Source: CBDUBH01 sp965365345 | Lineage (GTDB): Bacteria; Bacteroidota; Ignavibacteria; Ignavibacteriales; SURF-24 | Length of the DNA: 6,736 nucleotides | NCBI GenBank assembly: GCA_965365345.1 | Contig: CBDUBH010000132.1 | Coordinates: 1-6,736 of the forward strand | Direction of reading: 5' to 3' | In this document: positions 1 through 5,985 of the stretch, piece by piece | Numbering within the stretch: position 1 is the first letter of the stretch | How the letters are laid out: each line of letters starts with the position of its first letter | Program-made: the position numbers and the translations under genes | The notes under the pieces: generated by a model | Database searches by the model: none | What the model was told of the DNA's origin: nothing | The model's input: only the letters and a program-made list of their open reading frames with translations

Positions 1-465
1 GAAGGCGATCTTTTTTGAATCAGGCGAAAAATGAATATTTGCTTGCTCCTGTTCATTATCAACAGTAAGAATTATTTTTTTTGATTGAATATCATAAACG
101 TAAAATGCACCGCCTGATTTTGTTTTGCGTGCAGGTAAAGTTCCTGTTATCAAAATCAGTTTTCCGTTTGACGAAATTTCATAATTTGAGATCTGAATAT
201 TTTCGCCGTTGAAATTCATATCATTTCCGGCAGCTAAAATTCTTTCCTGTTTTGTCTTTATATCATATTCAAAAATTGAAGTTGAATTTTCAGGATCATA
301 TTTCAAGTGTGCAAATTTGTTTCCTCCGTCAAACCATTCAACTTTGCTTAAAGTTTTTCCGAAGAAATTTCTGTTTGTATAAATTTCTTCAACGGTAGGT
401 TGTTTTTGCGCAAATACGTTAGAAGCCAATAAAATCAATATTAAGATGAATAAATTATTTTTCAT
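1..465 (-). CDS. Exported S9B/DPP IV-like peptidase, N-terminal fragment (partial)
   Basis: An open frame runs from an ATG at 465 down to the window edge with no stop, giving the first 155 residues; the rest lies outside. Residues 1-19 form a clear signal peptide (MKNN, then a Leu/Ile-rich core, then SNVFA), with likely cleavage before Gln20, so the product is exported. The mature start (PTVEEIYTNRNFFGKTLSKVEWFDGG) followed by short strand-rich repeats containing Tyr-Asp and Ser-Pro-Asp (YDPENSTSIFEYD, FYVYDIQSKK, HFSPDSKKIAF) resembles the N-terminal beta-propeller of dipeptidyl-peptidase IV/S9B enzymes, which cleave dipeptides from peptide N-termini. The catalytic Ser-Asp-His domain would be beyond the edge, so the peptidase call is by resemblance only; another beta-propeller protein (TolB/WD40-like) is possible. 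No Shine-Dalgarno precedes the ATG. It lies 334 bp downstream of the GH13 gene with repeats between, so it probably has its own promoter. Confidence 0.72.
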   Translation of the reverse strand, partial: MKNNLFILILILLASNVFAQKQPTVEEIYTNRNFFGKTLSKVEWFDGGNKFAHLKYDPENSTSIFEYDIKTKQERILAAGNDMNFNGENIQISNYEISSNGKLILITGTLPARKTKSGGAFYVYDIQSKKIILTVDNEQEQANIHFSPDSKKIAF

Positions 466-480
466 TTTGAACCCGGATTT

Positions 481-511
481 ATTTTATATTTTTTTGTTTT
501 AACATTAACAA
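481..511 (-). promoter_or_regulatory. Possible promoter for the peptidase-like gene
   Basis: Reading the minus strand, TTG at 511-509 is followed after 20 nt by TATAAAAT at 488-481, about 15 nt before the start codon. The spacing fits the Bacteroidota -33/-7 layout (TTG, then TAnnTTTG), but the -7 box matches only at TA and the surroundings are so A/T-rich that chance matches are common. Confidence 0.2.
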
Positions 512-557
512 TTAAGTTTTTTAAAATTCGATTTGATAAAAGAATTTATTTTTTAGG

Positions 558-575
558 AATGCAGCATGCTGTATT
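558..575. repeat. 18-bp near-perfect palindrome
   Basis: AATGCAGCATGCTGTATT is its own reverse complement except for one G/T pair (561 and 572); the central CAGCATGCTG (562-571) is perfect. As RNA it would form a 7-bp stem with a CAUG loop, and on the plus strand it is followed by a T-run (576-580, then A, then more T). No plus-strand gene ends here, so a terminator role has no obvious target. It may be a dyad binding site or a leftover repeat; it lies about 95 bp upstream of the peptidase-like start codon. Confidence 0.45.
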
Positions 576-607
576 TTTTTATTTTTCCAAATCTAAAAAA
601 TTAAACT

Positions 608-634
608 AAAAGATTCCGTAAAAACAGGAATGAC
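608..634 (-). repeat. Decayed TGTCATTCC-type repeat unit with terminator shape
   Basis: Read on the minus strand this is GTCATTCC, a short A/T-rich loop, then GGAATCTTTT. The ATTCC/GGAAT stem (613-617 with 627-631) is perfect but only 5 bp. It has the same layout as the unit behind bshA at 5827-5857 (ATTCC stem, GGAATC, T-run), with the inner stem bases lost. It lies downstream of the GH13 gene in sense orientation, so it could be a weak or decayed intrinsic terminator for that operon. Confidence 0.45.
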
Positions 635-685
635 TAAAACTATTAACTTTACAATTGCATAATAAGTATAAAATTTTTTGTTAAA

Positions 686-772
686 TGTCATCGCGAGAAG
701 TTCCGATTCCAAAGGAACGACGTGGCGATCTATAAGATTGCTTCTCCCGAATGAATTGGGACCGCAATGACA
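686..772. repeat. 87-bp inverted repeat element made of two head-to-head units
   Basis: The ends TGTCATCGCG (686-695) and CGCAATGACA (763-772) are inverted copies with one mismatch. The element reads as two units in opposite orientation separated by ATA (732-734): plus-strand unit 686-731 begins TGTCATCGCGAG and ends GGCGATCT; minus-strand unit 772-735 begins TGTCATTGCGG and ends GAAGCAATCT. Other pairings are GAGAAG 695-700 with CTTCTC 741-746, GTTCC 700-704 with GGAAC 714-718, GCGATCT 725-731 with AGATTGC 735-741 (one mismatch), and TCCCGA 745-750 with TTGGGA 756-761 (one G/T). There is no reading frame inside. From memory, strings of the form TGTCATTGCGAG...GAAGCAATC occur as dispersed repeats in many bacterial genomes; copy number here cannot be judged from one window. 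Confidence 0.7.
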
Positions 773-799
773 AAAATATTATTTACGCATCAGAAATTT

Positions 800-2698
800 T
801 TACTTATGATAAAAATCATATTTATAAATTCGAACGGAGTTTGCAGGAATATCTATTTTAAATTTTTTGCTTCCTTCAAATTCATTTTCTTCAATTAATT
901 CTTCAACTTTTCCTTCGGTTAAAAATTGAAATGAATCATTTTCATTTCCTAAATTAAAAGCCGCAATTACAATTTCTTCTTTAATTCCATCGCTGTAAGT
1001 TCTTTTAAAAGCAAAGGAATTTTTATCATTATTTTGATAAACAAATTTTAAATTTCCTTTTTTAATTGCATCGCTGTTTTTTCTTATGTCAATTAATTTT
1101 TTATAAAATTTTAAAAGATCATCATTCACTTCAACTTTATATTTCCCATGTCCTGTTTTAAATCCGGAAGTGGAATCAATAATTTCATCATCATAATTTA
1201 AGTCGCTCCAGATCATTGGTTTACGGTCGTGCGGATCATCAGCGCCCCACATTCCAACTTCATCTCCGTAATAGATCATCGGCGCGCCGCGGTAGGTCAT
1301 TTGAAATGCCGCAATCATTTTTTGTTTTTCATATTCTTCAAATTCAGGTTTGCGCGGCGAATAATCCAGATTCCGTTCATCAGCATCGCGGTCAAATTTT
1401 CTATCGGGATTTACGATCATTGATGAAAGTCTATCCGTATCATGGCTTCCAATTAAATTTTGCAGAATGTGCAAATTTTGTTCGGGATAAGTTTCGTCAA
1501 TGATTTTAAGCGAGTCAATAAAAGCCGAAACGGGTATTCTGTTTTTTTGCGCGATGAAAAAATCATTTACGGCGAATGCAAAATTGTAGTTCATAAGCGC
1601 ATCAAAAGCATCGCCCTTTCCAACAAAATCATTTGAAAGCTCCCAAAGTTCGCCGACAATATAAGCATCAGGATTTATGGATTTTACAACATTGCGCCAT
1701 TCGCGCCAAAATCCTAAGGGAACATCACGCGCAACATCCAATCGCCAGCCGTCAACTCCATCTGAATTATCGCCATCAGAATTCGGATCCATCCATTTTT
1801 TTGTGATCGCAAAAATATGCTGCTTCGGTTCTTCAGTCAAATTTTCTTTTGTCCTGTTAAATTCGGGCATTGCGCGAATATTCCACCAACCTTTATAATC
1901 AAATTCATTTTCTTCGGTTGCAGGATCATCAAAAGATTTTACTATGAACCAATCAGCGTATTTTGAATTTTTTCCTTTTTCTGCAATATCTTTGAACGCC
2001 CAAAATTCAGTTCCAACGTGATTGAAAACTCCGTCAATTATTATTTTCATTCCGCGTTTATGAACTTCATCAACAAGTTTGAAAAATAATTTATCGGCTG
2101 AAGTCATTTTCCAGGTTGAAGGATCTTCCGGATTTTCTTGCGCCATAATTTTGCGATCGCCTTCCGGATCAGGACCGTAATTCGCATCAATGTGATGATA
2201 ATTTGAAGCGTCGTATTTGTGCATCGAAATTGATTCAAAAATCGGATTGAAATAAATTGCATCAACTCCCAAATCTTTTAAGTAATCTAATCTATCAATT
2301 ACGCCTTGCAGATCTCCGCCATATCTTCTCAGCGTAACTTTATTTCTTAGATCTTTTTGAATTTCTTTTTCCCAATCTTCCTGAAAAAACCAGTTGCTTG
2401 TCCATTTCGAAATTTTCCAATTCGCAGGAGCTTCCGATCTTATGAAAACTTGTTCCGCTTTCGGATCATTTGCTGTATCGCCGTTTGCAAATCTTTCCGG
2501 AAAAATTTGATACCACACAATTCCTTTTGTCCAATGCGGAAAATTATTTTGCAACAATTTTTGATTTGAAATTTCACTTAATGAATTTGTGCGGTTTGAT
2601 TTCTCGAGTAAGAATTTTTTTTCAACATTTTTAACTTGCGAAAAAAGATTTGTAATTAATACCAGCGAAACAAAAATTGCAGTACCGGAAAATTTCAT
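800..2698 (-). CDS. Exported GH13 alpha-amylase/neopullulanase-like glycoside hydrolase
   Basis: This 632-residue protein should hydrolyse alpha-1,4 (perhaps alpha-1,6) bonds of starch-, glycogen- or maltodextrin-like glucans outside the cytoplasm. Residues 1-20 are a signal peptide (core about 6-18, LFS before Gln21). Residues 21-55 are a polar linker with no carbohydrate-binding domain. The (beta/alpha)8 domain starts at WYQIFPERFANGD (62-74), a neopullulanase/cyclomaltodextrinase-like opening. All four GH13 regions are visible: I, DGVFNH (222-227); II, GWRLDVA (317-323) with nucleophile Asp321; III, VGELWE (348-353) with acid/base Glu350; IV, GSHDTD (417-422) with Asp420. MPEFN (277-281) resembles the MPKLN motif of the neopullulanase/oligo-1,6-glucosidase-type subfamilies. 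A charged insertion at about 172-202 precedes region I. Residues from about 545 form the C-terminal beta domain. The catalytic set is intact. The gene starts 3 bp after the reductase stop, so it is probably the last gene of the operon. Exact specificity cannot be read from sequence. Confidence 0.93.
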   Translation of the reverse strand: MKFSGTAIFVSLVLITNLFSQVKNVEKKFLLEKSNRTNSLSEISNQKLLQNNFPHWTKGIVWYQIFPERFANGDTANDPKAEQVFIRSEAPANWKISKWTSNWFFQEDWEKEIQKDLRNKVTLRRYGGDLQGVIDRLDYLKDLGVDAIYFNPIFESISMHKYDASNYHHIDANYGPDPEGDRKIMAQENPEDPSTWKMTSADKLFFKLVDEVHKRGMKIIIDGVFNHVGTEFWAFKDIAEKGKNSKYADWFIVKSFDDPATEENEFDYKGWWNIRAMPEFNRTKENLTEEPKQHIFAITKKWMDPNSDGDNSDGVDGWRLDVARDVPLGFWREWRNVVKSINPDAYIVGELWELSNDFVGKGDAFDALMNYNFAFAVNDFFIAQKNRIPVSAFIDSLKIIDETYPEQNLHILQNLIGSHDTDRLSSMIVNPDRKFDRDADERNLDYSPRKPEFEEYEKQKMIAAFQMTYRGAPMIYYGDEVGMWGADDPHDRKPMIWSDLNYDDEIIDSTSGFKTGHGKYKVEVNDDLLKFYKKLIDIRKNSDAIKKGNLKFVYQNNDKNSFAFKRTYSDGIKEEIVIAAFNLGNENDSFQFLTEGKVEELIEENEFEGSKKFKIDIPANSVRIYKYDFYHK

Positions 2699-2701
2699 AT
2701 A

Positions 2702-3613
2702 TTAAATTTCCTGTTCCATTTTGATCAAAGTTTCTTTTATTGTTTGCGGTTTGTAATTGAGCATTGTCTGCGCCTTCAAAATTACAAGTCCTGAATTTAA
2801 AGGACGCGGCGCCGGTTGATTCAGTTCGTAAGTTTGTATCGGAGTTATCAAATTTTTATCCAAATTAAAATGCTCTGCAATTTTATAACTGAATTCCAAT
2901 CGCGATAAAAACTCTAATCCGCCGATATTGAAAATTCCGCATTTTTTAGATTCGGATATTTTATAAATTCCTTGTGCAAGATCTTCGAGATAAGTCGGAT
3001 TGTTAATTTGATCTGTAACAATTCTAACTTCTTTTTTATCGCGCAGCGTATTTACAAGCCAGCGAACAAAATCAGGACGACCGTATTTTACGGCACCATA
3101 TAAAACATTGGTACGAACGATCGTATAAATTGCTCCGCTTAATTTAAGAGCATTTTCGCTCGCGAGTTTTGTTCTTCCGTAATAACTGATCGGCTTTGGT
3201 GTGTCGCTTTCGGTGTAGGGTCCGTTTTTCCCGTCGAATACATAATCAGTGGAAACATGAATTATATGTGCATCAATTATCCGCGCAAAATCGGAAAGAT
3301 ATTCAACGCCTTTTACATTAATTTTCCATGAAAGTTCGCGCTCTTTTTCGCAAAGATCAACATTTGTAAATGCTGCGGCATTTATTATCAGATCGGGATA
3401 AAAATCGTAAACAACCTTTTTAATTGATTCTCTTTTTGAAATATCAATTTGTTTATATGAAATTGTATTTTCAAAATAATTTTCTTCAAAGGATGCGCCT
3501 AAAAGTTCAATATTTTCAATACCGGAAAATTTTTCAATTAAACTTTGTCCGAGCATTCCGCTTGCGCCAACGATCAAGACCCGTTTTTTAATTAATTCTT
3601 GTGAGTGTATCAT
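2702..3613 (-). CDS. RmlD-like NAD(P)-dependent sugar-nucleotide reductase (SDR superfamily)
   Basis: This 303-residue cytoplasmic protein is an extended short-chain dehydrogenase/reductase of the dTDP-4-dehydrorhamnose reductase (RmlD/RfbD) family; the classic reaction is the NAD(P)H reduction of dTDP-4-dehydro-L-rhamnose to dTDP-L-rhamnose. Seen directly: beta-strand plus GASGMLG cofactor loop (16-22), NAAAFTNVD (78-86), STDYVFDG (121-128) with Ser121/Thr122, the YxxxK pair Tyr145/Lys149 in YYGRTK, and RPLNSGL (270-276), matching the family RPxNSxL. Length is normal for the family. The start at 3613 is the only ATG ahead of the nucleotide-binding strand and overlaps the upstream kinase by 26 bp, suggesting translational coupling. 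No rmlA, rmlB or rmlC is nearby, so dTDP-rhamnose synthesis is not proven; another nucleotide-sugar reductase, or a MAT2B-like regulatory homologue, is possible. Family call firm, substrate uncertain. Confidence 0.88.
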   Translation of the reverse strand: MIHSQELIKKRVLIVGASGMLGQSLIEKFSGIENIELLGASFEENYFENTISYKQIDISKRESIKKVVYDFYPDLIINAAAFTNVDLCEKERELSWKINVKGVEYLSDFARIIDAHIIHVSTDYVFDGKNGPYTESDTPKPISYYGRTKLASENALKLSGAIYTIVRTNVLYGAVKYGRPDFVRWLVNTLRDKKEVRIVTDQINNPTYLEDLAQGIYKISESKKCGIFNIGGLEFLSRLEFSYKIAEHFNLDKNLITPIQTYELNQPAPRPLNSGLVILKAQTMLNYKPQTIKETLIKMEQEI

Positions 3614-4463
3614 TTTTCAAATTCAAAAAATCTTTAATATCATTGTAACTTGCCGCAAAAGCAGCCGCTTGAACAGCGTAATTTAAAGCCGTTTCAAAAT
3701 TTTGAAACTTAATATATGAATAAAAAAAGACAGCGCCAAAAGTATCGCCAAGCCCTATTTTATTAGTGTTTTTGCTTTCGCCTTTGCCAAAGTTTATAAC
3801 TATATTTTTAGTATAAAGAGTTCCGCCTTTATCGCCTTTTGTTACAATTAAAATTTCAACTCCGCAATTCAAAACAAATTCCGCAATTTCTTTTTCATCT
3901 TTCAAATTTGAAAGTGTAAAAATTTCATTTTCGTTTGCCTGAATTATATCAACATTTTCTATCCATTCTTTTGCATCAGGAATTAAGCGAAAATTTCTCG
4001 CGCCCTTTTCATCGAGTCCGCGCGCTAAAGTATGAACGTCAAAATAAATTTTTCCTTTGTAATTTTTTCTCAATTCTTTTAACTGATCAATTGAAATATC
4101 AAATCCTGTAATCATGTTTATTAAAATTCCGTTGAAAGAATTTATATCTTTTATAATATTCAAATCTAAATTTTGCGCAATATTTTCATACCATTCGCAT
4201 CTTTCGGCTTCATCAAAAATTTTTAAATGAACTTTAGGAATTTCATTTTGATCAATAAAACCGGTATCAAGATCATCATAGATAAAAGAAAAAAGATCTT
4301 TATTTTTTTGATCCATAAAAGTTAAAAGATAAATTTCATCACCAATTTCTTTAAAAGAATTCAGCGCAGCGGCTGAATAAAATACTCCGCCGGGCGATCT
4401 TTTTTCATCTTCATTCTGATGAATAAAATCAACTACGGAATGTCCTATCAATAAAATTTTCAT
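3588..4463 (-). CDS. PfkB/ribokinase-family carbohydrate kinase
   Basis: This 291-residue cytoplasmic protein should transfer phosphate from ATP to a sugar, nucleoside or related alcohol. Family marks: an N-terminal strand MKILLIGHSVVDF, the Gly-Gly substrate motif SPGGVFYSAAAL (23-34), the NxxE motif Asn177-Glu180 in QANENE linked to Mg/phosphate handling, TKGDKGG (208-214), and the C-terminal signature GLGDTFGA (237-244). Asp240 is the expected catalytic base; the usual GAGD is here GLGD, which keeps the Gly-x-Gly-Asp anion hole. Length is typical of ribokinase-like enzymes. No motif fixes the substrate: fructose, ribose, adenosine and 2-keto-3-deoxygluconate kinases share this fold. It is the first gene of the minus-strand operon, with its last 26 bp overlapping the reductase start. 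The start codon has no Shine-Dalgarno but begins exactly at the first beta strand. Confidence 0.88.
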   Translation of the reverse strand: MKILLIGHSVVDFIHQNEDEKRSPGGVFYSAAALNSFKEIGDEIYLLTFMDQKNKDLFSFIYDDLDTGFIDQNEIPKVHLKIFDEAERCEWYENIAQNLDLNIIKDINSFNGILINMITGFDISIDQLKELRKNYKGKIYFDVHTLARGLDEKGARNFRLIPDAKEWIENVDIIQANENEIFTLSNLKDEKEIAEFVLNCGVEILIVTKGDKGGTLYTKNIVINFGKGESKNTNKIGLGDTFGAVFFYSYIKFQNFETALNYAVQAAAFAASYNDIKDFLNLKNDTLTRIN

Positions 4464-4510
4464 AAAATATTTTGTTTTTAATTTATAACTCTATATGTTT
4501 TATTGATGCT

Positions 4511-4527
4511 AATTTGTAAACCAAATT
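4511..4527. promoter_or_regulatory. Inverted repeat in the divergent promoter region
   Basis: AATTTG (4511-4516) and CAAATT (4522-4527) are perfect inverted copies separated by TAAAC, inside the 176-bp region between the divergent kinase operon and bshA. The size and symmetry suit a dimeric regulator, but the sequence is A/T-rich and a 6-bp dyad can arise by chance. Confidence 0.2.
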
Positions 4528-4587
4528 TTATGCGTTGCCAAGTAAATTAACTTATTGTTATTATAAAAATAAGTCCGTTATTTTTTT

Positions 4588-4620
4588 ATTGCTTTTAAGA
4601 ACAATACAAATTTATCTTTC
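4588..4620 (+). promoter_or_regulatory. bshA: Possible bshA promoter of Bacteroidota type
   Basis: ATTG at 4588-4591 is followed after 21 nt by TATCTTTC at 4613-4620, which matches the Bacteroidota -7 box TAnnTTTG at all but the last base; the -33 box (TTG/TTTG) and spacing also fit. The start codon lies 19 nt after the box, giving a short leader of roughly ten to fifteen bases. The match is plausible but unproven in A/T-rich DNA. Confidence 0.35.
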
Positions 4621-4639
4621 ACAATTTTGAAAATCAAAT

Positions 4640-5767
4640 ATGAAAATCGGAATTACCTGTTACCCTACTTACGGCGGAAGCGGAGTTGTTGCAACTGAAT
4701 TAGGAAAAGCGCTCGCAGAACGCGGACACGAAATTCATTTTATTTCCTACGCTTTGCCGCACCGTTTAACTCATTTTGTTGAAAATATTTTCTTTCATGA
4801 AGTTGAATTCAGCAATTATCCTTTATTCGAATTTCAACTTTACACTTTGGCTTTAACAAGCAAAATGATCGAAGTTTATAAATATGAAAAACTTGATCTC
4901 ATTCATGTTCATTATGCAATTCCGCATGCTGTTAGCGGGTATTTGGCAAGACAAATTTTACGAAAGACCGATGACAACTTGCGTTTGGTAACAACTTTGC
5001 ACGGTACTGATATTACACTCGTTGGGCTTGAACCTTCATTTTTGCCGTTGGTAAAATTCAGCATTGAGGAAAGCTGCGGCGTAACTGCGGTTTCAAGATT
5101 TTTGAAAGAAAAAACTTTAACGAATTATCATATTGATAAAGATATAAAGGTAATTTATAATTTTATTGACACTGATCAATTTAAAAGAAAAGTAGATGAC
5201 GGATTTCGCTCGCATATTGCACCGAACGGCGAAAAAATTCTTGTTCATATTTCAAATTTCAGAAATGTAAAACGAGTGCCCGATACAATTAAAATTTTTG
5301 AAAAAGTAAGAAAGGAAATTCCGGCGAAATTGCTTTTGGTTGGTGATGGTCCCGATAGATACGAATGCGAAAAACTTTCCCGTGAATTAAATCTTCATAA
5401 AGATGTTGTATTTTTAGGCAAGCAGGATGCTTTAGTAGAAATTTTAAGCGCGTCAGATTTATTTTTAATGCCTTCGCAAAGTGAAAGTTTCGGACTTTCA
5501 GCTTTGGAAGCAATGTCTTGCGGAGTTCCAGTAATAAGCACAAGCGTTGGCGGTTTACCCGAATTGGTAAATCATAATGAAACCGGATTTATTGCTGAAA
5601 TCGGTGATATTGATAGAATGGCACGTTATGCGATCGATCTTTTGACAAATGAAAGAAGATATGCTGATTTTTCAAAAAGTTCACGCGAACGCGCAGTAAA
5701 TGTTTTTGATAAGAAAATTATTGTTCCCGAATATGAAAAATATTATCAGGAAGTTTTGGAAAAGTAA
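4640..5767 (+). CDS. bshA: BshA, N-acetyl-alpha-D-glucosaminyl L-malate synthase
   Basis: This 375-residue GT4-family retaining glycosyltransferase catalyses the first step of bacillithiol synthesis: UDP-GlcNAc plus L-malate gives GlcNAc-malate, later deacetylated by BshB and joined to cysteine by BshC. The protein starts MKIGITCYPTYGGSGVVATE, the glycine-rich N-terminal loop (Gly12-Gly15) characteristic of BshA. HVHYAIPHA (89-97) and TLHGTDIT (119-126) follow in the N-terminal GT-B domain; ISNFRNVKR (204-212) and LLVGDGPDR (232-240) open the C-terminal UDP-sugar domain; the EX7E motif is Glu282 to Glu290 in ESFGLSALE, followed by GVPVISTSVGGLPELV. Length is normal (about 375-380) and there is no signal peptide. 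The next start would cut the glycine loop, so ATG 4640 is secure although no Shine-Dalgarno is visible. It is transcribed alone; bshB and bshC are not in this window. A terminator-like hairpin lies 63 bp after the stop. Confidence 0.94.
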   Translation: MKIGITCYPTYGGSGVVATELGKALAERGHEIHFISYALPHRLTHFVENIFFHEVEFSNYPLFEFQLYTLALTSKMIEVYKYEKLDLIHVHYAIPHAVSGYLARQILRKTDDNLRLVTTLHGTDITLVGLEPSFLPLVKFSIEESCGVTAVSRFLKEKTLTNYHIDKDIKVIYNFIDTDQFKRKVDDGFRSHIAPNGEKILVHISNFRNVKRVPDTIKIFEKVRKEIPAKLLLVGDGPDRYECEKLSRELNLHKDVVFLGKQDALVEILSASDLFLMPSQSESFGLSALEAMSCGVPVISTSVGGLPELVNHNETGFIAEIGDIDRMARYAIDLLTNERRYADFSKSSRERAVNVFDKKIIVPEYEKYYQEVLEK

Positions 5768-5830
5768 GTTTGAATGTGAGAACATAAAAATTTGAGAATT
5801 TAGAATTCATTGTTGGGAATTCGTTTTGTC

Positions 5831-5857
5831 ATTCCGGCTTGTCCGGAATCTTTTTTT
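5831..5857 (+). terminator. Intrinsic terminator of bshA, embedded in a repeat unit
   Basis: ATTCCGG (5831-5837), loop CTTGT, CCGGAAT (5843-5849) form a perfect 7-bp G/C-containing hairpin, followed by C and seven T (5851-5857). It begins 63 bp after the bshA stop in the correct orientation. The hairpin is also the body of a TGTCATTCC repeat unit. Confidence 0.7.
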
Positions 5858-5964
5858 GTCATTGCAATCCGTCTATGGCGATGTGACAATCTTCAAATTT
5901 CAAATTAAATTATAAACTGAGATTCCTTCGTTCCGATTTGATCGGAACTCGGAATGACATTTTT

Positions 5965-5985
5965 AAAAAATCCGGACAGACCGGA
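5965..5985 (-). terminator. Secondary minus-strand terminator in a repeat unit
   Basis: On the minus strand TCCGG (5985-5981), loop TCTGT, CCGGA (5975-5971) is followed by six T (5970-5965). The 5-bp stem is short but all strong at its core. It lies about 130 bp past the ugd stop, behind the stronger hairpin at 6062-6089, and resembles the bshA terminator hairpin in stem and spacing. Confidence 0.5.

Larger units (their letters stand above)
466..799. other. Non-coding gap with palindrome and repeats
   Basis: This 334-bp stretch between the GH13 stop and the start of the peptidase-like gene has no credible reading frame. It is very A/T-rich and holds, from left to right on the plus strand, a possible promoter for the peptidase-like gene (about 481-511), an 18-bp near-perfect palindrome (558-575), a decayed terminator-like repeat (608-634) and an 87-bp inverted repeat element (686-772). 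I see no tRNA or recognisable structured RNA here. Confidence 0.7.

Noticed and set aside
686..772. tRNA or structured small RNA gene
   Set aside because: Several stems can form, but there is no TPsiC-like GTTCRA arm with matching acceptor stem, and the sequence is better explained as two inverted repeat units.
1216..1503. Plus-strand reading frame of 95 codons
   Set aside because: It lies wholly antisense to conserved GH13 coding sequence, has no family motifs or start signals, and reads as a shadow. The same holds for plus frames at 1229-1423, 1677-1898 and 2357-2569.
3588..3613. Frameshift or fusion between the kinase and the reductase
   Set aside because: Both proteins have complete family ends and normal lengths; the 26-bp overlap is an ordinary coupled start.
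5289..5543. Minus-strand reading frame of 84 codons
   Set aside because: It is antisense to the conserved UDP-sugar domain of bshA and shows no recognisable features.
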